Shown here: in pieces, positions 8,442 through 17,444 of the stretch
Position numbering within the stretch: the stretch's first letter is position 1
Layout: each line of letters opens with the position of its first letter
Origin: Nostoc sp. 106C
Lineage (GTDB): Bacteria > Cyanobacteriota > Cyanobacteriia > Cyanobacteriales > Nostocaceae
Direction of reading: 5' to 3'
Assembly: GCF_002154725.1 (NCBI RefSeq)
Contig: NZ_MTAW01000240.1
Coordinates: 1-64,000, forward strand
Length of the DNA: 64,000 nucleotides
Notes under the pieces: generated by a model
What the model was told of the DNA's origin: nothing
Database searches by the model: none
Seen by the model: only the letters and a program-made list of their open reading frames with translations
Program-made: the position numbers and the translations under genes

Positions 8442-9303
8442 GCCAAGGTTTCACTCATCTACAGCTGAGAAAGATACAGCTAAGCTCAAAAAGCCTAACA
8501 GTTGGGTGCCAACACTTTTGATTGGGATTGCGATCGCCTATTTAGTCCTCGTTCAATATATCCCGGCAATCAACGTTTTTATCCAAGCCTTCAGCAAAGG
8601 AGTTGGTCCGTTCCTATCTAACTTGAGCCGTCCAGCCTTCCTCCATGCAGCTTGGCTAACCCTGTTGCTAGCGCTGATCGCTGTCCCCATTAATGCAATC
8701 TTTGGACTCTGTGCAGCTTGGGCGATCGCTCGTCATAATTTCCCTGGTAAGGCTATAGTCTTAAGTATTATTGACCTACCCTTTTCGATCTCGCCCGTAG
8801 TCGCTGGATTAATGATTGTGTTGCTATATGGGCGAAATGGGTGGTTTGGCCCTTGGCTACAAGGACATGATATCCAAATTATCTTTGCCTTTCCCGGCAT
8901 GGTACTAGCTACCGCGTTCGTGAGTATGCCCTTTGTCGCCAGAGAAGTGATTCCTGTCTTAGAAGAGTTTGGCAAGGATCAAGAAGAAGCAGCAAGAACA
9001 CTCGGCGCGAACGATTGGCAAACATTTTGGCGCGTTACCCTACCTAGTATTCGCTGGGGCTTACTCTACGGCTTAATTTTAACCAATGCTAGAGCAATGG
9101 GTGAATTTGGCGCGGTTTCAGTAGTATCTGGCAATATTGCTGATAAAACCCAGAGCTTACCACTATTTGTGGAAGATGCTTACAAACAGTATGAAACTGA
9201 AGCTGCATTTTCTGCCGCTGTACTGTTAGCGCTACTTGCAGTAGTCACTTTGGTGTTGAAGGAGATTTTAGAAAGGAAAACTCGAATTAAAGATGTTGAA
9301 TAA
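8428..9303 (+). CDS. cysW: Sulfate ABC transporter permease CysW
   Basis: A 291-residue permease paralogous to CysT, with about six membrane segments. It shows [20 protein letters not shown], the EAA loop [24 protein letters not shown], and [16 protein letters not shown]. It starts inside cysT (14-base overlap). In most bacteria the next gene would be cysA, the ATPase; here a NIL-domain gene follows, so the ATPase must be encoded elsewhere. Confidence 0.94.
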   Translation: MTVNEPRFHSSTAEKDTAKLKKPNSWVPTLLIGIAIAYLVLVQYIPAINVFIQAFSKGVGPFLSNLSRPAFLHAAWLTLLLALIAVPINAIFGLCAAWAIARHNFPGKAIVLSIIDLPFSISPVVAGLMIVLLYGRNGWFGPWLQGHDIQIIFAFPGMVLATAFVSMPFVAREVIPVLEEFGKDQEEAARTLGANDWQTFWRVTLPSIRWGLLYGLILTNARAMGEFGAVSVVSGNIADKTQSLPLFVEDAYKQYETEAAFSAAVLLALLAVVTLVLKEILERKTRIKDVE

Positions 9304-9362
9304 GCAGGTAAGGGAGACAAACAATTCAAGATTCAAAATCATGACTGTTGACTCTTGAGCAT

Positions 9363-9393
9363 TGACAAAGGACAAATGACCAATGACAAATAA
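9363..9393. repeat. Degenerate TGACAAA heptamer repeat containing a start codon
   Basis: About four imperfect heptamers (TTGACAAA, GGACAAA, TGACCAA, TGACAAA). The ATG of the NIL-domain gene lies within the last unit, so the repeat supplies its start codon and 5' leader. Confidence 0.5.
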
Positions 9394-9637
9394 CAGTAAA
9401 CGGATTAGGGTCAGAATTCCCAAGGAATATCACCAAGAACCTGTGATTTCTCGCCTAGTTTCTGACTACGGTGTAACTGTTAATATTACTGCGGCAATTT
9501 TGGGAGCTAATGCTGTTGGTGACGGTTGGTTTGACCTGGAACTACAAGGAACAAATGCACAAATTGAAAGTGCTGTGACCCATCTTAATGATTTAGCCTT
9601 GCAAGTATGGGATGACACAAACACAGCTAATTGGTAA
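9383..9637 (+). CDS. NIL-domain protein
   Basis: An 84-residue protein made only of a NIL domain, a ferredoxin-like beta-alpha-beta fold best known as the C-terminal regulatory domain of the methionine transporter ATPase MetN. Visible features are the opening strand RIRVRIPKEYHQEPVISRLVSDYGVTVNITAA and the second half GWFDLELQGTNAQIESAVTHL. It follows cysW by 79 bases, in the place where cysA is often found. A role as a small sensor of sulfur metabolites or a partner of the sulfate transporter is plausible but unproven. The start codon sits in a heptamer repeat and has no obvious ribosome site. Confidence 0.82.
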   Translation: MTNNSKRIRVRIPKEYHQEPVISRLVSDYGVTVNITAAILGANAVGDGWFDLELQGTNAQIESAVTHLNDLALQVWDDTNTANW

Positions 9638-9804
9638 GGTTTTTTGATGCTACTTTCTATCACCTCATCCTCCTCAATCATCAGGGGGATAATTTTTTAG
9701 TTTATATTCCTTACAAGATATTAGACATTTTGTATGAGTCGAAATTTTGGATATTAAACTACAGATGAACACCGATATTAATCTATGGTTCATTCTTATC
9801 TTAT

Positions 9805-10305
9805 TTAATATTTTTGTAACAGGTCTAATGTTTTAGTCATTTTAGTAACTGGAACAATTATGCCTTTTCTTAAATGATGAGGTGCTCTTTTGATAATGGT
9901 AAAACCCAGCCGTGAATAAAATCCTTCAGCATACAGGCTAGCAGTTGTAATTACCTTATCTATACCTTGCTCACTTGCTTGATTGCAAAAATGTCTCACT
10001 AAAACTCGCCCTATGCCTTTTCTTTGGTATTTGGGATGCACATATAAAGCTATCAGTTCATCCACAATATAACTAGCAAACCCTGTAACTACATCATCTT
10101 CGACAGCAACCCAGAAATGTTCTGCTTTCATACTCTTCAAGATATTGGAACCATCAGGCTGATCGCGGTAGTTACGCCAAGCTAACAGTTCTTTATGGGT
10201 ATAGAAGGTTGCTGGCAGCGCTTTGATAGCAGCAATATGAATTGCACTAATATCCCATGCATCTGTTTCTTGTGCAGGTCGCAGAACAATTTCGTTAGCA
10301 CTCAT
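9805..10305 (-). CDS. GNAT-family N-acetyltransferase
   Basis: A 166-residue acetyl-CoA-dependent acyltransferase. The acetyl-CoA pyrophosphate-binding motif is YQRKGIGRVLVRHF (about residues 95-110), followed by YAEGFYSRLGFTIIKR, the usual Y-x-x-x-G-F ending. The substrate cannot be inferred. It stands alone on the minus strand between the sulfate operon and the antiporter gene. Confidence 0.88.
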   Translation of the reverse strand: MSANEIVLRPAQETDAWDISAIHIAAIKALPATFYTHKELLAWRNYRDQPDGSNILKSMKAEHFWVAVEDDVVTGFASYIVDELIALYVHPKYQRKGIGRVLVRHFCNQASEQGIDKVITTASLYAEGFYSRLGFTIIKRAPHHLRKGIIVPVTKMTKTLDLLQKY

Positions 10306-10395
10306 ATTTTTGTTTCAAGATATCAGTTTTTTATAAGAAATTTAACTGGCGATCGCAATATGTAAAAAATCTCAATTCTTAACTGTCTACAGCCC

Positions 10396-10428
10396 AGATC
10401 CCCGACTTCTTAAAGAAGTCGGGGATCT
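10396..10428. repeat. Dispersed 33-base palindrome (AGATCCCCGACTT family), copy 1
   Basis: AGATCCCCGACTTCTT at 10396-10411 is the exact reverse complement of 10413-10428, leaving almost no loop. Nearly the same palindrome recurs at 35285-35317 with a few changes in the centre. It is a short palindromic repeat family between genes. Confidence 0.8.
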
Positions 10429-10508
10429 AACAAGTTATTGGTTGACTCTTGCCTTAAGATTGCTATACTACCTCTCCCAATCTCCTTATTTGGTATCAAG
10501 GAAATCAA

Positions 10509-11798
10509 ATGTCAAATTTTGAGCTAGTACTAAAGCTGTTGCTGCAACTAACGGTAATTTTGGTAACTTGTCGGCTTGTGACTATTGTTGGGAAACGATA
10601 TCTGGGACAAACTGATGTTGTTTGTGAAATGATTGCTGGTGTGATGTTAGGTCCATCTTTGCTTGGTTTAATCAACCCAGAAATACAGCAATGGCTATTT
10701 CCAAAAGCACCAATCTTGCTAGCGACGGGAGCAAAAATCCCCAATCCTTCAATGTCAATTCTCTTCGCTATCAGCCAGATTGGGCTAGTAATTTATATGT
10801 TTTTGATCGGTTTAGAGTTTAATACCGATTTAATTAAGCAGCGTCTCAAGAGTGCAGGTTTGGTGTCTGGTGCGGGTATAATTGCGCCTTTTTGTTTAGG
10901 TGCAGTTGCAGCCTTTTTTTTGTATGACAGAGGCGATCTCTTCAAAGCAGGAGTTACTCCTTGGGCTGCGGCTTTATATCTGGGTGCTTCTATGTCGATT
11001 ACGGCATTTCCCATGTTAGCCCGGATGCTCTATGAACGTGGTATCGCCAAAACTACCTTTGGGACTTTAGCACTAGCAGCTGGTTCCATAGATGATGCAA
11101 CTGCATGGTGTTTACTGGCTATTGTCCTAGCGAGTCTCAATGCCAATACAAGTATTGCGGCCTTTGCGATTGGTGGTGGGATTGGCTACGTACTATTAAC
11201 AATTTTTGTTGGCAAACCGGCATTAACTATCTTTGCTCGAATTGCAGACAAAGATGGTGGTGTGACAATTTCGACTTTAACATTAGTGTTGATGGTGTTG
11301 ATGACTTGTGCCTGGTTTACTGATGCCATCGGTATCTATGCAGTATTTGGTGCTTTTATTTTAGGTACAGCAATGCCACGCGGTGAATTTGCCGAACAAG
11401 TACGCGATCGCACAGAATTCTTGACAACAGCATTTTTACTGCCAATATTTTTTGTCTTTTCTGGACTCAACACTCAAATCGGATTAGTAAATACACCTAC
11501 GTTGTGGGGAATTACGCTGTTAATTGTGGCGATCGCTATTTTGGGTAAAGGTATTGCTTGTATGCTAGCAGCAAAATTCGCTGGCGAAACTTGGCGAGAA
11601 TCGGCAACTATTGGTGCTCTGATGAATGCTCGTGGTTTGATGGAGTTAATTATCCTCAATATTGGGCTAGAGCAAGGAGTAATTACCCCAACTTTATTTA
11701 CTATTATGGTTATTATGGCCATTGTCACAACATTGATGGCATCACCACTAGTTGCCTATTTATTGCAAGGTACAATTTACGAAAAATACCCAGCTTAA
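10509..11798 (+). CDS. CPA2-family cation/proton antiporter (KefB-like)
   Basis: A 429-residue membrane protein with about 12 transmembrane helices that exchanges Na+ or K+ for protons. CPA2 hallmarks: AGVMLGPSLLG near the N terminus, SMSITAFPMLARMLYE, the ion-binding region GSIDDATAW, FGAFILGTAMPRG and ALMNARGLMELIILNIGL. It lacks the soluble C-terminal domains of its neighbour at 12190 and ends soon after the last helix. Ion selectivity cannot be read from sequence. It is separated from the next antiporter gene by 391 bases, so it is probably a separate transcript. Confidence 0.9.
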   Translation: MSNFELVLKLLLQLTVILVTCRLVTIVGKRYLGQTDVVCEMIAGVMLGPSLLGLINPEIQQWLFPKAPILLATGAKIPNPSMSILFAISQIGLVIYMFLIGLEFNTDLIKQRLKSAGLVSGAGIIAPFCLGAVAAFFLYDRGDLFKAGVTPWAAALYLGASMSITAFPMLARMLYERGIAKTTFGTLALAAGSIDDATAWCLLAIVLASLNANTSIAAFAIGGGIGYVLLTIFVGKPALTIFARIADKDGGVTISTLTLVLMVLMTCAWFTDAIGIYAVFGAFILGTAMPRGEFAEQVRDRTEFLTTAFLLPIFFVFSGLNTQIGLVNTPTLWGITLLIVAIAILGKGIACMLAAKFAGETWRESATIGALMNARGLMELIILNIGLEQGVITPTLFTIMVIMAIVTTLMASPLVAYLLQGTIYEKYPA

Positions 11799-12189
11799 GA
11801 ATAATTAAGCCAAAATTTGAGTGTTAATTATCTATTCTGAAAATAGGGTAGGAGGCAGAAGGTTAAAGCTGTTCATGCTCTCGTTTTGGGAATTATCCAT
11901 GATTGACTAGCTTGAAATTAGAAACTCAGGGTTAGGCAAGAAGGACTTAAGCAAAATATTTGAGGTAATAATTCCTGTAAATATTAACTCTTGACTTTTG
12001 ACTGTTGACTGTTGACTGTAGATGTTGGATTCACCACACTTAATTACTAATTACCAGCCCAGTGTCGTAACAACAATTAACATCATAACCTGGCAAGATT
12101 CTACCTGTGGTGTGTATAAAAAGGTTGACATTTTCTATTGATTTAAAGAATTATCTAAGGGAAACCTGATAGCCACTTTCGAGGAAACT
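11799..12189. other. Intergenic region with heptamer repeats
   Basis: Holds the TTGACTG repeat at 11991-12018 and otherwise only AT-rich sequence with no coding frame. It should include the promoter of the antiporter operon that starts at 12190. Confidence 0.55.
11991..12018. repeat. Heptanucleotide tandem repeat (TTGACTG), four units
   Basis: One TTGACTT unit followed by three exact TTGACTG units, in the spacer upstream of the second antiporter gene. It is of the short tandem heptamer class seen in heterocystous cyanobacteria. Confidence 0.75.
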
Positions 12190-14364
12190 ATGCACACAGT
12201 AATACTCGTTCTCTTTGAGGTGCTGATTGTTATCGGACTGTCACGGCTAGTAGGACTAGCATTTAAGTCCATTAAGCAACCGCTGGTAATTGGTGAGATT
12301 GTGGCCGGGATTATGCTCGGACCTTCTTTATTTGGTCTGATTGCACCAACAGCAGCAGCTACTTTGTTCCCACCTGAAGCAATTCCGTTTTTGAATGTGT
12401 TGTCACAGGTGGGGCTGATATTTTTTATGTTTCTCATTGGTTTGGAACTCAATCCAAAATACCTCAGCGGTCAGTTAGAAACAGCAATTTTGACTTCTCA
12501 TGTCAGCATTTTGGTGCCATTTTCTTTAGGCACACTATTAGCAGTGTTGCTTTATCCTATGGTTTCCAATGCTAGTGTTTCCTTTACCGCCTTTGCCCTA
12601 TTTTTGGGAGCGGCGATGTCAATTACCGCCTTTCCGGTACTGGCGCGAATTATTACAGAGAACAACTTGCAAGGAACGCGCTTAGGAACATTGGCGTTAA
12701 CTTGCGCTGCTGTGGATGATGTGACGGCTTGGTGTTTGTTAGCAGTGGCGATCGCAGTAGCAAGAGGCGGTAGCATTGCTAGCGCATCCCCCACAATTAT
12801 CGCCAGCATACTCTACATCGGTTTCATGGTTACAGTAGGACGTTGGTTCCTGCAACGCCTTGCTACCTACTACCAGCGCACCAGACGCTTGAGTCAATTG
12901 GTAGTAGCGTTGATTTATATGGGAGTCGTAGCTTCTGCTCTAATCACCGAACTAATTGGCATTCACCTCATTTTTGGGGCCTTTTTACTGGGTGCAGCTA
13001 TGCCCAAGAATGCAGATTTAGTCAGGGAACTGGCAGAAAAAACCGAAGATTTTGTATTAGTATTTCTGCTACCAGTTTTCTTTGCCTTTAGTGGTTTGCG
13101 GACGCAAGTTGGCTTGCTCAACCGTCCGGAGTTGTGGTTGCTGTGTGCATTGGTGTTAGCAGTAGCGATCGCAGGTAAGTATGTTGGGACTTATGTCGCA
13201 GCTCGTGTCAGTGGTATTAATAAGCGGGAAGCATCAGCCCTTGGTTGGTTAATGAATACTCGCGGCTTGACTGAGTTAATCGTGCTCAATATTGGTCTAG
13301 ATTTAGGCGTGATTTCCCCTATACTTTTTACTATGTTGGTGATTATGGCATTGGTCACGACATTTATGACCTCACCACTACTGGAATGGACATATCCAAA
13401 AAAACTGATCAAGTTAGATCGCTTAGAGCCAGAATTGGCAGCAGCCGAGAAGGAAACTACTGTTGGTAGCGAGTACCGAATTTTAGTACCAGTAGCTAAT
13501 CCTAGTACCCAAAAAGGCTTATTGCAGTTAGCAGTAGCCATCGCCCTTAACTATCGCCAACCTGCTGTTGTTTATCCCCTCAGCTTGATTGAATTTGAAG
13601 AAGACTATGCTTTCGAGAGCACACCAGTTGAGGCTAATCGATTAATTGAGCAACGCCACAAACAGCTAGAAGAATTGATTAATACTCTAGAACCACCAAC
13701 GACACGTTCTTATGTACAGCCTATCATCCGCTTATCGAGCAACGTTGCTAGAGAAACAGCAGAGATTGCCAAAATTGAGCAACCTAATTTGATTTTAGTA
13801 GGTTGGCACCGTCCTGCTTTTAGTAACAATCGCTTAGGAGGCAGAGTTGGTCAAATTTTGACTACTGCACCAGTGGATGTAGCAGTTTTTATTGACAGAG
13901 GAGGCGAGCGATTAGAAAGCTTGTTAGTTCCTTACTCTGCAAATATCCATGATGACTTGGCGCTAATACTGGCCTTGAGATTGCTCATCAACCGTGATAC
14001 TTGTACATTGCAGATTTTACAAGTAGTTTCAGAAAATCAAGCCAACAACGAATTGAGTTACGAGCTACACACGATGATGGGACAAATGCCAGATAGTGTA
14101 CGCGATCGCATTGAAATCAAGACGATTGAAGCCCCAGAACCAATACAAGCAGTAGTTGCAGCTTCCGAAACAGTTGACCTGACCATTGCTGGGACTAGCC
14201 GCGCTTGGGGTATCGAACGCCAAACTCTCGGAAGATATACAGATCAACTAGCGATCCAATGTCGTTCCTCGTTGCTGATAACCCGCCGCTATAGTCAAGT
14301 TACCTCTCATTTATCCTCAGTGTTATCTGAGGCTAGTAGTCAAGAATCGGTCGCTAGGAGCTGA
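12190..14364 (+). CDS. CPA2 cation/proton antiporter with C-terminal USP-like domains
   Basis: A 724-residue protein. Residues 1-400 form an antiporter domain: AGIMLGPSLFGL, AMSITAFPVLARIITE, AAVDDVTAWC, FGAFLLGAAMPK and LMNTRGLTELIVLNIGL. Residues 430-700 look like two universal-stress-protein-like domains (YRILVPVANPSTQKGLLQLAVAIAL and the later LLVPYSANIHDDLALILALRLL), which may bind nucleotide and control transport. It is a paralogue of the antiporter at 10509 with this extra module. The next gene starts four bases after its stop and another follows closely, suggesting an operon of three genes running to 15885. Confidence 0.9.
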   Translation: MHTVILVLFEVLIVIGLSRLVGLAFKSIKQPLVIGEIVAGIMLGPSLFGLIAPTAAATLFPPEAIPFLNVLSQVGLIFFMFLIGLELNPKYLSGQLETAILTSHVSILVPFSLGTLLAVLLYPMVSNASVSFTAFALFLGAAMSITAFPVLARIITENNLQGTRLGTLALTCAAVDDVTAWCLLAVAIAVARGGSIASASPTIIASILYIGFMVTVGRWFLQRLATYYQRTRRLSQLVVALIYMGVVASALITELIGIHLIFGAFLLGAAMPKNADLVRELAEKTEDFVLVFLLPVFFAFSGLRTQVGLLNRPELWLLCALVLAVAIAGKYVGTYVAARVSGINKREASALGWLMNTRGLTELIVLNIGLDLGVISPILFTMLVIMALVTTFMTSPLLEWTYPKKLIKLDRLEPELAAAEKETTVGSEYRILVPVANPSTQKGLLQLAVAIALNYRQPAVVYPLSLIEFEEDYAFESTPVEANRLIEQRHKQLEELINTLEPPTTRSYVQPIIRLSSNVARETAEIAKIEQPNLILVGWHRPAFSNNRLGGRVGQILTTAPVDVAVFIDRGGERLESLLVPYSANIHDDLALILALRLLINRDTCTLQILQVVSENQANNELSYELHTMMGQMPDSVRDRIEIKTIEAPEPIQAVVAASETVDLTIAGTSRAWGIERQTLGRYTDQLAIQCRSSLLITRRYSQVTSHLSSVLSEASSQESVARS

Positions 14365-14368
14365 AACA

Positions 14369-14890
14369 ATGAATCATTTGAACTTAAAATCCTTAGCCTT
14401 TTATGGCATAGCCATCGGTGCAGTTCTCCTGCTGTTTAAAACTGTCAGTGCTTACGGGGAAACTAATCTTAAAGCGCCCCCTGCAATTAACAATCGCTAT
14501 CGTCTGACTTTGGCGGAAGATATACCTAACTGTGAGAAACCAGATGCTTTGATACTCAACATTCAACAATCAGGTATTTACTTCAATGCCTCTTTCTTAC
14601 CAGCAAATACTAATGCTGAAATTGCCACTAGCAATCCAAAAAATGATTCTCTCTCTGGCATATTGAGAAATAAAGAATTGAGTTTATCTGGCAAAATTGA
14701 CAGATCTCTTTTGTGTAATATTGCTTCTACTCAAAATGCACCTGTTCACTTAGCTACAATGCAAATGCAATTGGTAGAGCAAGGAAATTTTACTGGTCAA
14801 TTAACTTTAAGTGGTAGCACCAGAAATTTTAGATTTACAGCTGTACCACAAAAAGCTCAAGAAAAATCTCAACAGCTTAAAAAGCATTAA
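14369..14890 (+). CDS. Exported protein of unknown function
   Basis: A 173-residue protein with an N-terminal hydrophobic segment (residues 8-30, ending VSAYG), probably a signal peptide. The rest is predicted beta-rich (SGIYFNASFL, LSLSGKIDRSLLC, FTGQLTLSGSTRNFRF) and reads like a small periplasmic beta-sandwich with two cysteines that could pair. AGGAG stands eight bases before the ATG, and the gene begins four bases after the antiporter stop, so it is translationally linked. I do not recognise the family. A periplasmic accessory to the antiporter is possible but is only inferred from position. Confidence 0.7.
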   Translation: MNHLNLKSLAFYGIAIGAVLLLFKTVSAYGETNLKAPPAINNRYRLTLAEDIPNCEKPDALILNIQQSGIYFNASFLPANTNAEIATSNPKNDSLSGILRNKELSLSGKIDRSLLCNIASTQNAPVHLATMQMQLVEQGNFTGQLTLSGSTRNFRFTAVPQKAQEKSQQLKKH

Positions 14891-14934
14891 AAGAACAGCA
14901 GCGATGGAAAATAGAAAATTATTAGATAAAAATT

Positions 14935-15885
14935 ATGGATCAACGTTTAAGGACGCAGCAATTTTTAAAATTTTGCAAGCAGCTATTTGGTATTAGCTTG
15001 TTTAGCGGCTACATAACAATTACTCTGGAAGCTGGTAGCAGTATTGCTAAACCAGTAGCTAAGCCGCCACAAGCTTCCAATTATCCAAATGTACCACTTG
15101 TATCCAATCCATTAGCCAGGCTGGATAATTGGCGCTTTTCTGTGGAGACTCTGCAACTAGAATTTGCTCTCTCAGCAGGTACAACACCTCACCACTTCTA
15201 TCTTGCCCAACCTCCACGTATTGTTGTAGATTTACCCAATACCAAATTGGGGTATGTTGCTACACAACAAACTTATTCTGGAGCCATCCAAAGAGTTCGT
15301 GTTTCCCAATTGAACGCAGGCGTAACTCGGATTGTTTTAGATTTAGCACCAGGGAATTTTTTAGATCCTAATCAGGTAAAATTGCAACCTGTGTCTAAGA
15401 AAAACCCTACTCGCTGGGTTTTACGTCCTTTCAGTTCTGGTTATAGAAACTCCGCAAAACCAGGAAACTATCCGCAATTGCCTAGTAATGTACCGTTAAA
15501 TCCTTATAACTACCCACAACAACCTAGTAGCTTACCCCAATTTCCATATAACTATCCGCAACAACCTATTAGCCAACCACTAACGACTAACCAACAATTA
15601 CCCTTTTTTACTTTACCGCCACCATCTAACAACTTGCCTGCAATACCTACTAACCAACAACAACCCTTTGTCGTTGTACCACCCCTTACGCCTAACAGCC
15701 AATCTCAACTACCCAGTTCTACACTTCCTCCGGCTATTTTCCCAAATCAACCTGGTAACTTGAACAACCCTGCTGCTATTGCCAAACCTGATTTTCCCAT
15801 CCCTACAGTTCCTCAATATCCATCTAATGTTCCTGAAACATCGGTGATTGAGTTTGGTCAACCTATTCCCAAAACAAAAAACTAA
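14935..15885 (+). CDS. AMIN-domain protein with proline-rich tail
   Basis: A 316-residue exported protein. After an N-terminal hydrophobic region (about residues 15-38) comes an AMIN domain at residues 60-170: LQLEFALSAGTTPHHFYLAQPPRIVVDLPNT, then GAIQRVRVSQLNAGVTRIVLDLAPG. AMIN domains bind peptidoglycan and target amidases and secretins to the septum or cell wall. There is no amidase domain; instead residues 175-316 are rich in Pro, Asn and Gln, with a repeated YNYPQQP unit, like a wall-spanning linker. It is the last gene of the antiporter operon. A role in envelope organisation is likely. Confidence 0.82.
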   Translation: MDQRLRTQQFLKFCKQLFGISLFSGYITITLEAGSSIAKPVAKPPQASNYPNVPLVSNPLARLDNWRFSVETLQLEFALSAGTTPHHFYLAQPPRIVVDLPNTKLGYVATQQTYSGAIQRVRVSQLNAGVTRIVLDLAPGNFLDPNQVKLQPVSKKNPTRWVLRPFSSGYRNSAKPGNYPQLPSNVPLNPYNYPQQPSSLPQFPYNYPQQPISQPLTTNQQLPFFTLPPPSNNLPAIPTNQQQPFVVVPPLTPNSQSQLPSSTLPPAIFPNQPGNLNNPAAIAKPDFPIPTVPQYPSNVPETSVIEFGQPIPKTKN

Positions 15886-15999
15886 TGACGATCAAAAGAA
15901 GCGAGGAGCTAGAGAGATGAGCATAAATTATAAATTAATTTTTCGCTAGCTTCCCCTATTTTTTATCTTTTTTAAATCTCAATTTTCATTGACAGACTA

Positions 16000-16539
16000 T
16001 TAAAATCTATCCGTTTCTTGCGTTGGCGCAACTGCTCCTGGTTGAGACATGAAAAAGTTTTGAGCCGACTCATTCTGGTAAATACATCTAATATCAGGTT
16101 TATCAGTGTCCAAGTTACCTGTGAAACCAAAAGTGTTCAGGCGATTCTTACATTCTCTTACTTGTTCAGATGTTACTAGCTTTCGCTGCTCTAAAAGTGC
16201 CCAGTTATTTTGGCGGAGAACGCATCCAGGGCGCATACTAGGTTGAGCAACGTAGACATTGAAAGGATTGAGAGTTACAAAAAGTCTGGCGTCCATTACC
16301 ATAGCGCTGGCTCCGTATTGCACACAAATCTCAGGGTTTGGTGCTTTAGTATCAATAAATTCACGGGAAGCCACATTTGATGGGGATAAAGTAGTTGTAG
16401 AGCTAAAGGCAATGCCAATTCCAATCCCTAACACAAGGACGCCCCCCAAAATCGCTATGGTAGTGAAGTTAAATATAGGAGATTGGAATGCAGAAGATTT
16501 AGAACTATTAGCCGATCTACTAGTGGTTGTACGTCTCAT
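16000..16539 (-). CDS. DUF3172 family membrane-anchored protein
   Basis: A 179-residue cyanobacterial protein with one transmembrane segment near the N terminus (FTTIAILGGVLVLGIGIGIAF, about residues 26-46). The conserved C-terminal part contains NPFNVYVAQPSMRPGCVLRQNNW and LEQRKLVTSEQVRECKNRLNTFGFTG, which I associate with DUF3172. Its function is unknown. Three cysteines lie in the domain. It is on the minus strand, 190 bases beyond the methyltransferase gene. Confidence 0.82.
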   Translation of the reverse strand: MRRTTTSRSANSSKSSAFQSPIFNFTTIAILGGVLVLGIGIGIAFSSTTTLSPSNVASREFIDTKAPNPEICVQYGASAMVMDARLFVTLNPFNVYVAQPSMRPGCVLRQNNWALLEQRKLVTSEQVRECKNRLNTFGFTGNLDTDKPDIRCIYQNESAQNFFMSQPGAVAPTQETDRF

Positions 16540-16562
16540 TGTCGCTGGTTTACCTTCGAGCC

Positions 16563-16709
16563 TCAGATAGCAGGGAGTTGTCTAAAATGCTCTCCCTCTT
16601 TAAGTATGCCGAGAATTAAGGAGAATTGCCCGCAAGTTTCTGGATTTTTGTTTAAGAACAAAATTAGCAAATTTTCTCGCTGTTTGAGAAGCATAGTAAT
16701 CAGCTCCAT
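16563..16709 (-). CDS. Possible small protein, 48 residues
   Basis: A short frame beginning MELITMLLKQRENLL, with alternating hydrophobic and charged residues and a composition more protein-like than the usual shadow frames. It fills most of the gap between the methyltransferase and the DUF3172 gene on their strand. An upstream in-frame ATG at 16757 would overlap the methyltransferase. No family was recognised and chance is a real possibility. Confidence 0.3.
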   Translation of the reverse strand: MELITMLLKQRENLLILFLNKNPETCGQFSLILGILKEGEHFRQLPAI

Positions 16710-16729
16710 TTTACGATGCACATCGTAGT

Positions 16730-17419
16730 TTAACTTGCTGCTAATGATTTTTCCCATACGACTGAGTATCGCCAGAACAAATGCTTTGTGATCTTTGCTC
16801 CAGTTAACGACTTCAGATATATTTGTTTTGCTTGCGATCGCGTGAGATATTTGTCTGTACTACCATGCTCTTGCCATACTGCAATCGCTTCTGGTGTCGG
16901 TCTGAGGCGTTTGTTTTTTAACAGTTGCAATGTCAAATGTAAGGGAACAGCGACCGCATCGCTCAGTATATCTTGTATCCCTTCTGATTTAACCAAGTCT
17001 AGAATTAAAAACTTACCACCAGGTTTAAGAGCAGTCTGAATTTTGGGCAATAATACTTCCAAGGGTAAATGATGAACTGTGGCAATCGATGCTATGGCAT
17101 CAAAATACTCAACAGGAAATTGCCATTGCAATATATCAGCTACTTGGAAATCTATATTTGGATAACTTTGAGATTGTTGCTGCGCGACTTCGATCATTTT
17201 TGGAGATAAATCTACCGCAGTAACTTGATCGGCCCGTTGAGCTAACAGACGAGAAAAAACACCAGTGCCACAGCCGATATCTAAAATCTTCTCACAATGA
17301 GGTGGTAATTGCTTGAGTAAAAAACTATGGTAATGATTGTTATGGTTCCATTGTACAGGTTGAAGTAAGGCAATTCTGTCAAAATCCTGTTGAATTTTTT
17401 GTGTCAGTTGGTCACTCAT
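16730..17419 (-). CDS. Class I SAM-dependent methyltransferase
   Basis: A 229-residue methyltransferase. Motif I is ILDIGCGTGVFSRLLAQR (about residues 45-62), followed by the acidic strand end TAVDLSPKMIEVA, the VADILQWQF stretch and the post-motif ALKPGGKFLILDLV. It is of the UbiE/COQ5-like methyltransferase 11/25 type; the substrate is unknown. It lies 25 bases downstream of the phosphoesterase gene on the same strand, so cotranscription is likely. Confidence 0.87.
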   Translation of the reverse strand: MSDQLTQKIQQDFDRIALLQPVQWNHNNHYHSFLLKQLPPHCEKILDIGCGTGVFSRLLAQRADQVTAVDLSPKMIEVAQQQSQSYPNIDFQVADILQWQFPVEYFDAIASIATVHHLPLEVLLPKIQTALKPGGKFLILDLVKSEGIQDILSDAVAVPLHLTLQLLKNKRLRPTPEAIAVWQEHGSTDKYLTRSQAKQIYLKSLTGAKITKHLFWRYSVVWEKSLAAS

Positions 17420-17444
17420 ATTGCCTGATCTTTGAGCGTCAATA

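Noticed and set aside
11105-11323. Plus-strand frame rich in Trp and Cys inside the 10509 antiporter
   Set aside because: It is an out-of-frame shadow of glycine-rich membrane-segment codons.
12135-13541. Long minus-strand frames inside the 12190 antiporter gene and similar ones inside other genes
   Set aside because: They are antisense shadows of a strongly supported protein, with compositions rich in Ser, Ile and Pro and no family motif.
16710-16757. Longer form of the small ORF starting at 16757
   Set aside because: This start overlaps the end of the methyltransferase gene; the ATG at 16709 avoids that, and even the shorter frame is uncertain.
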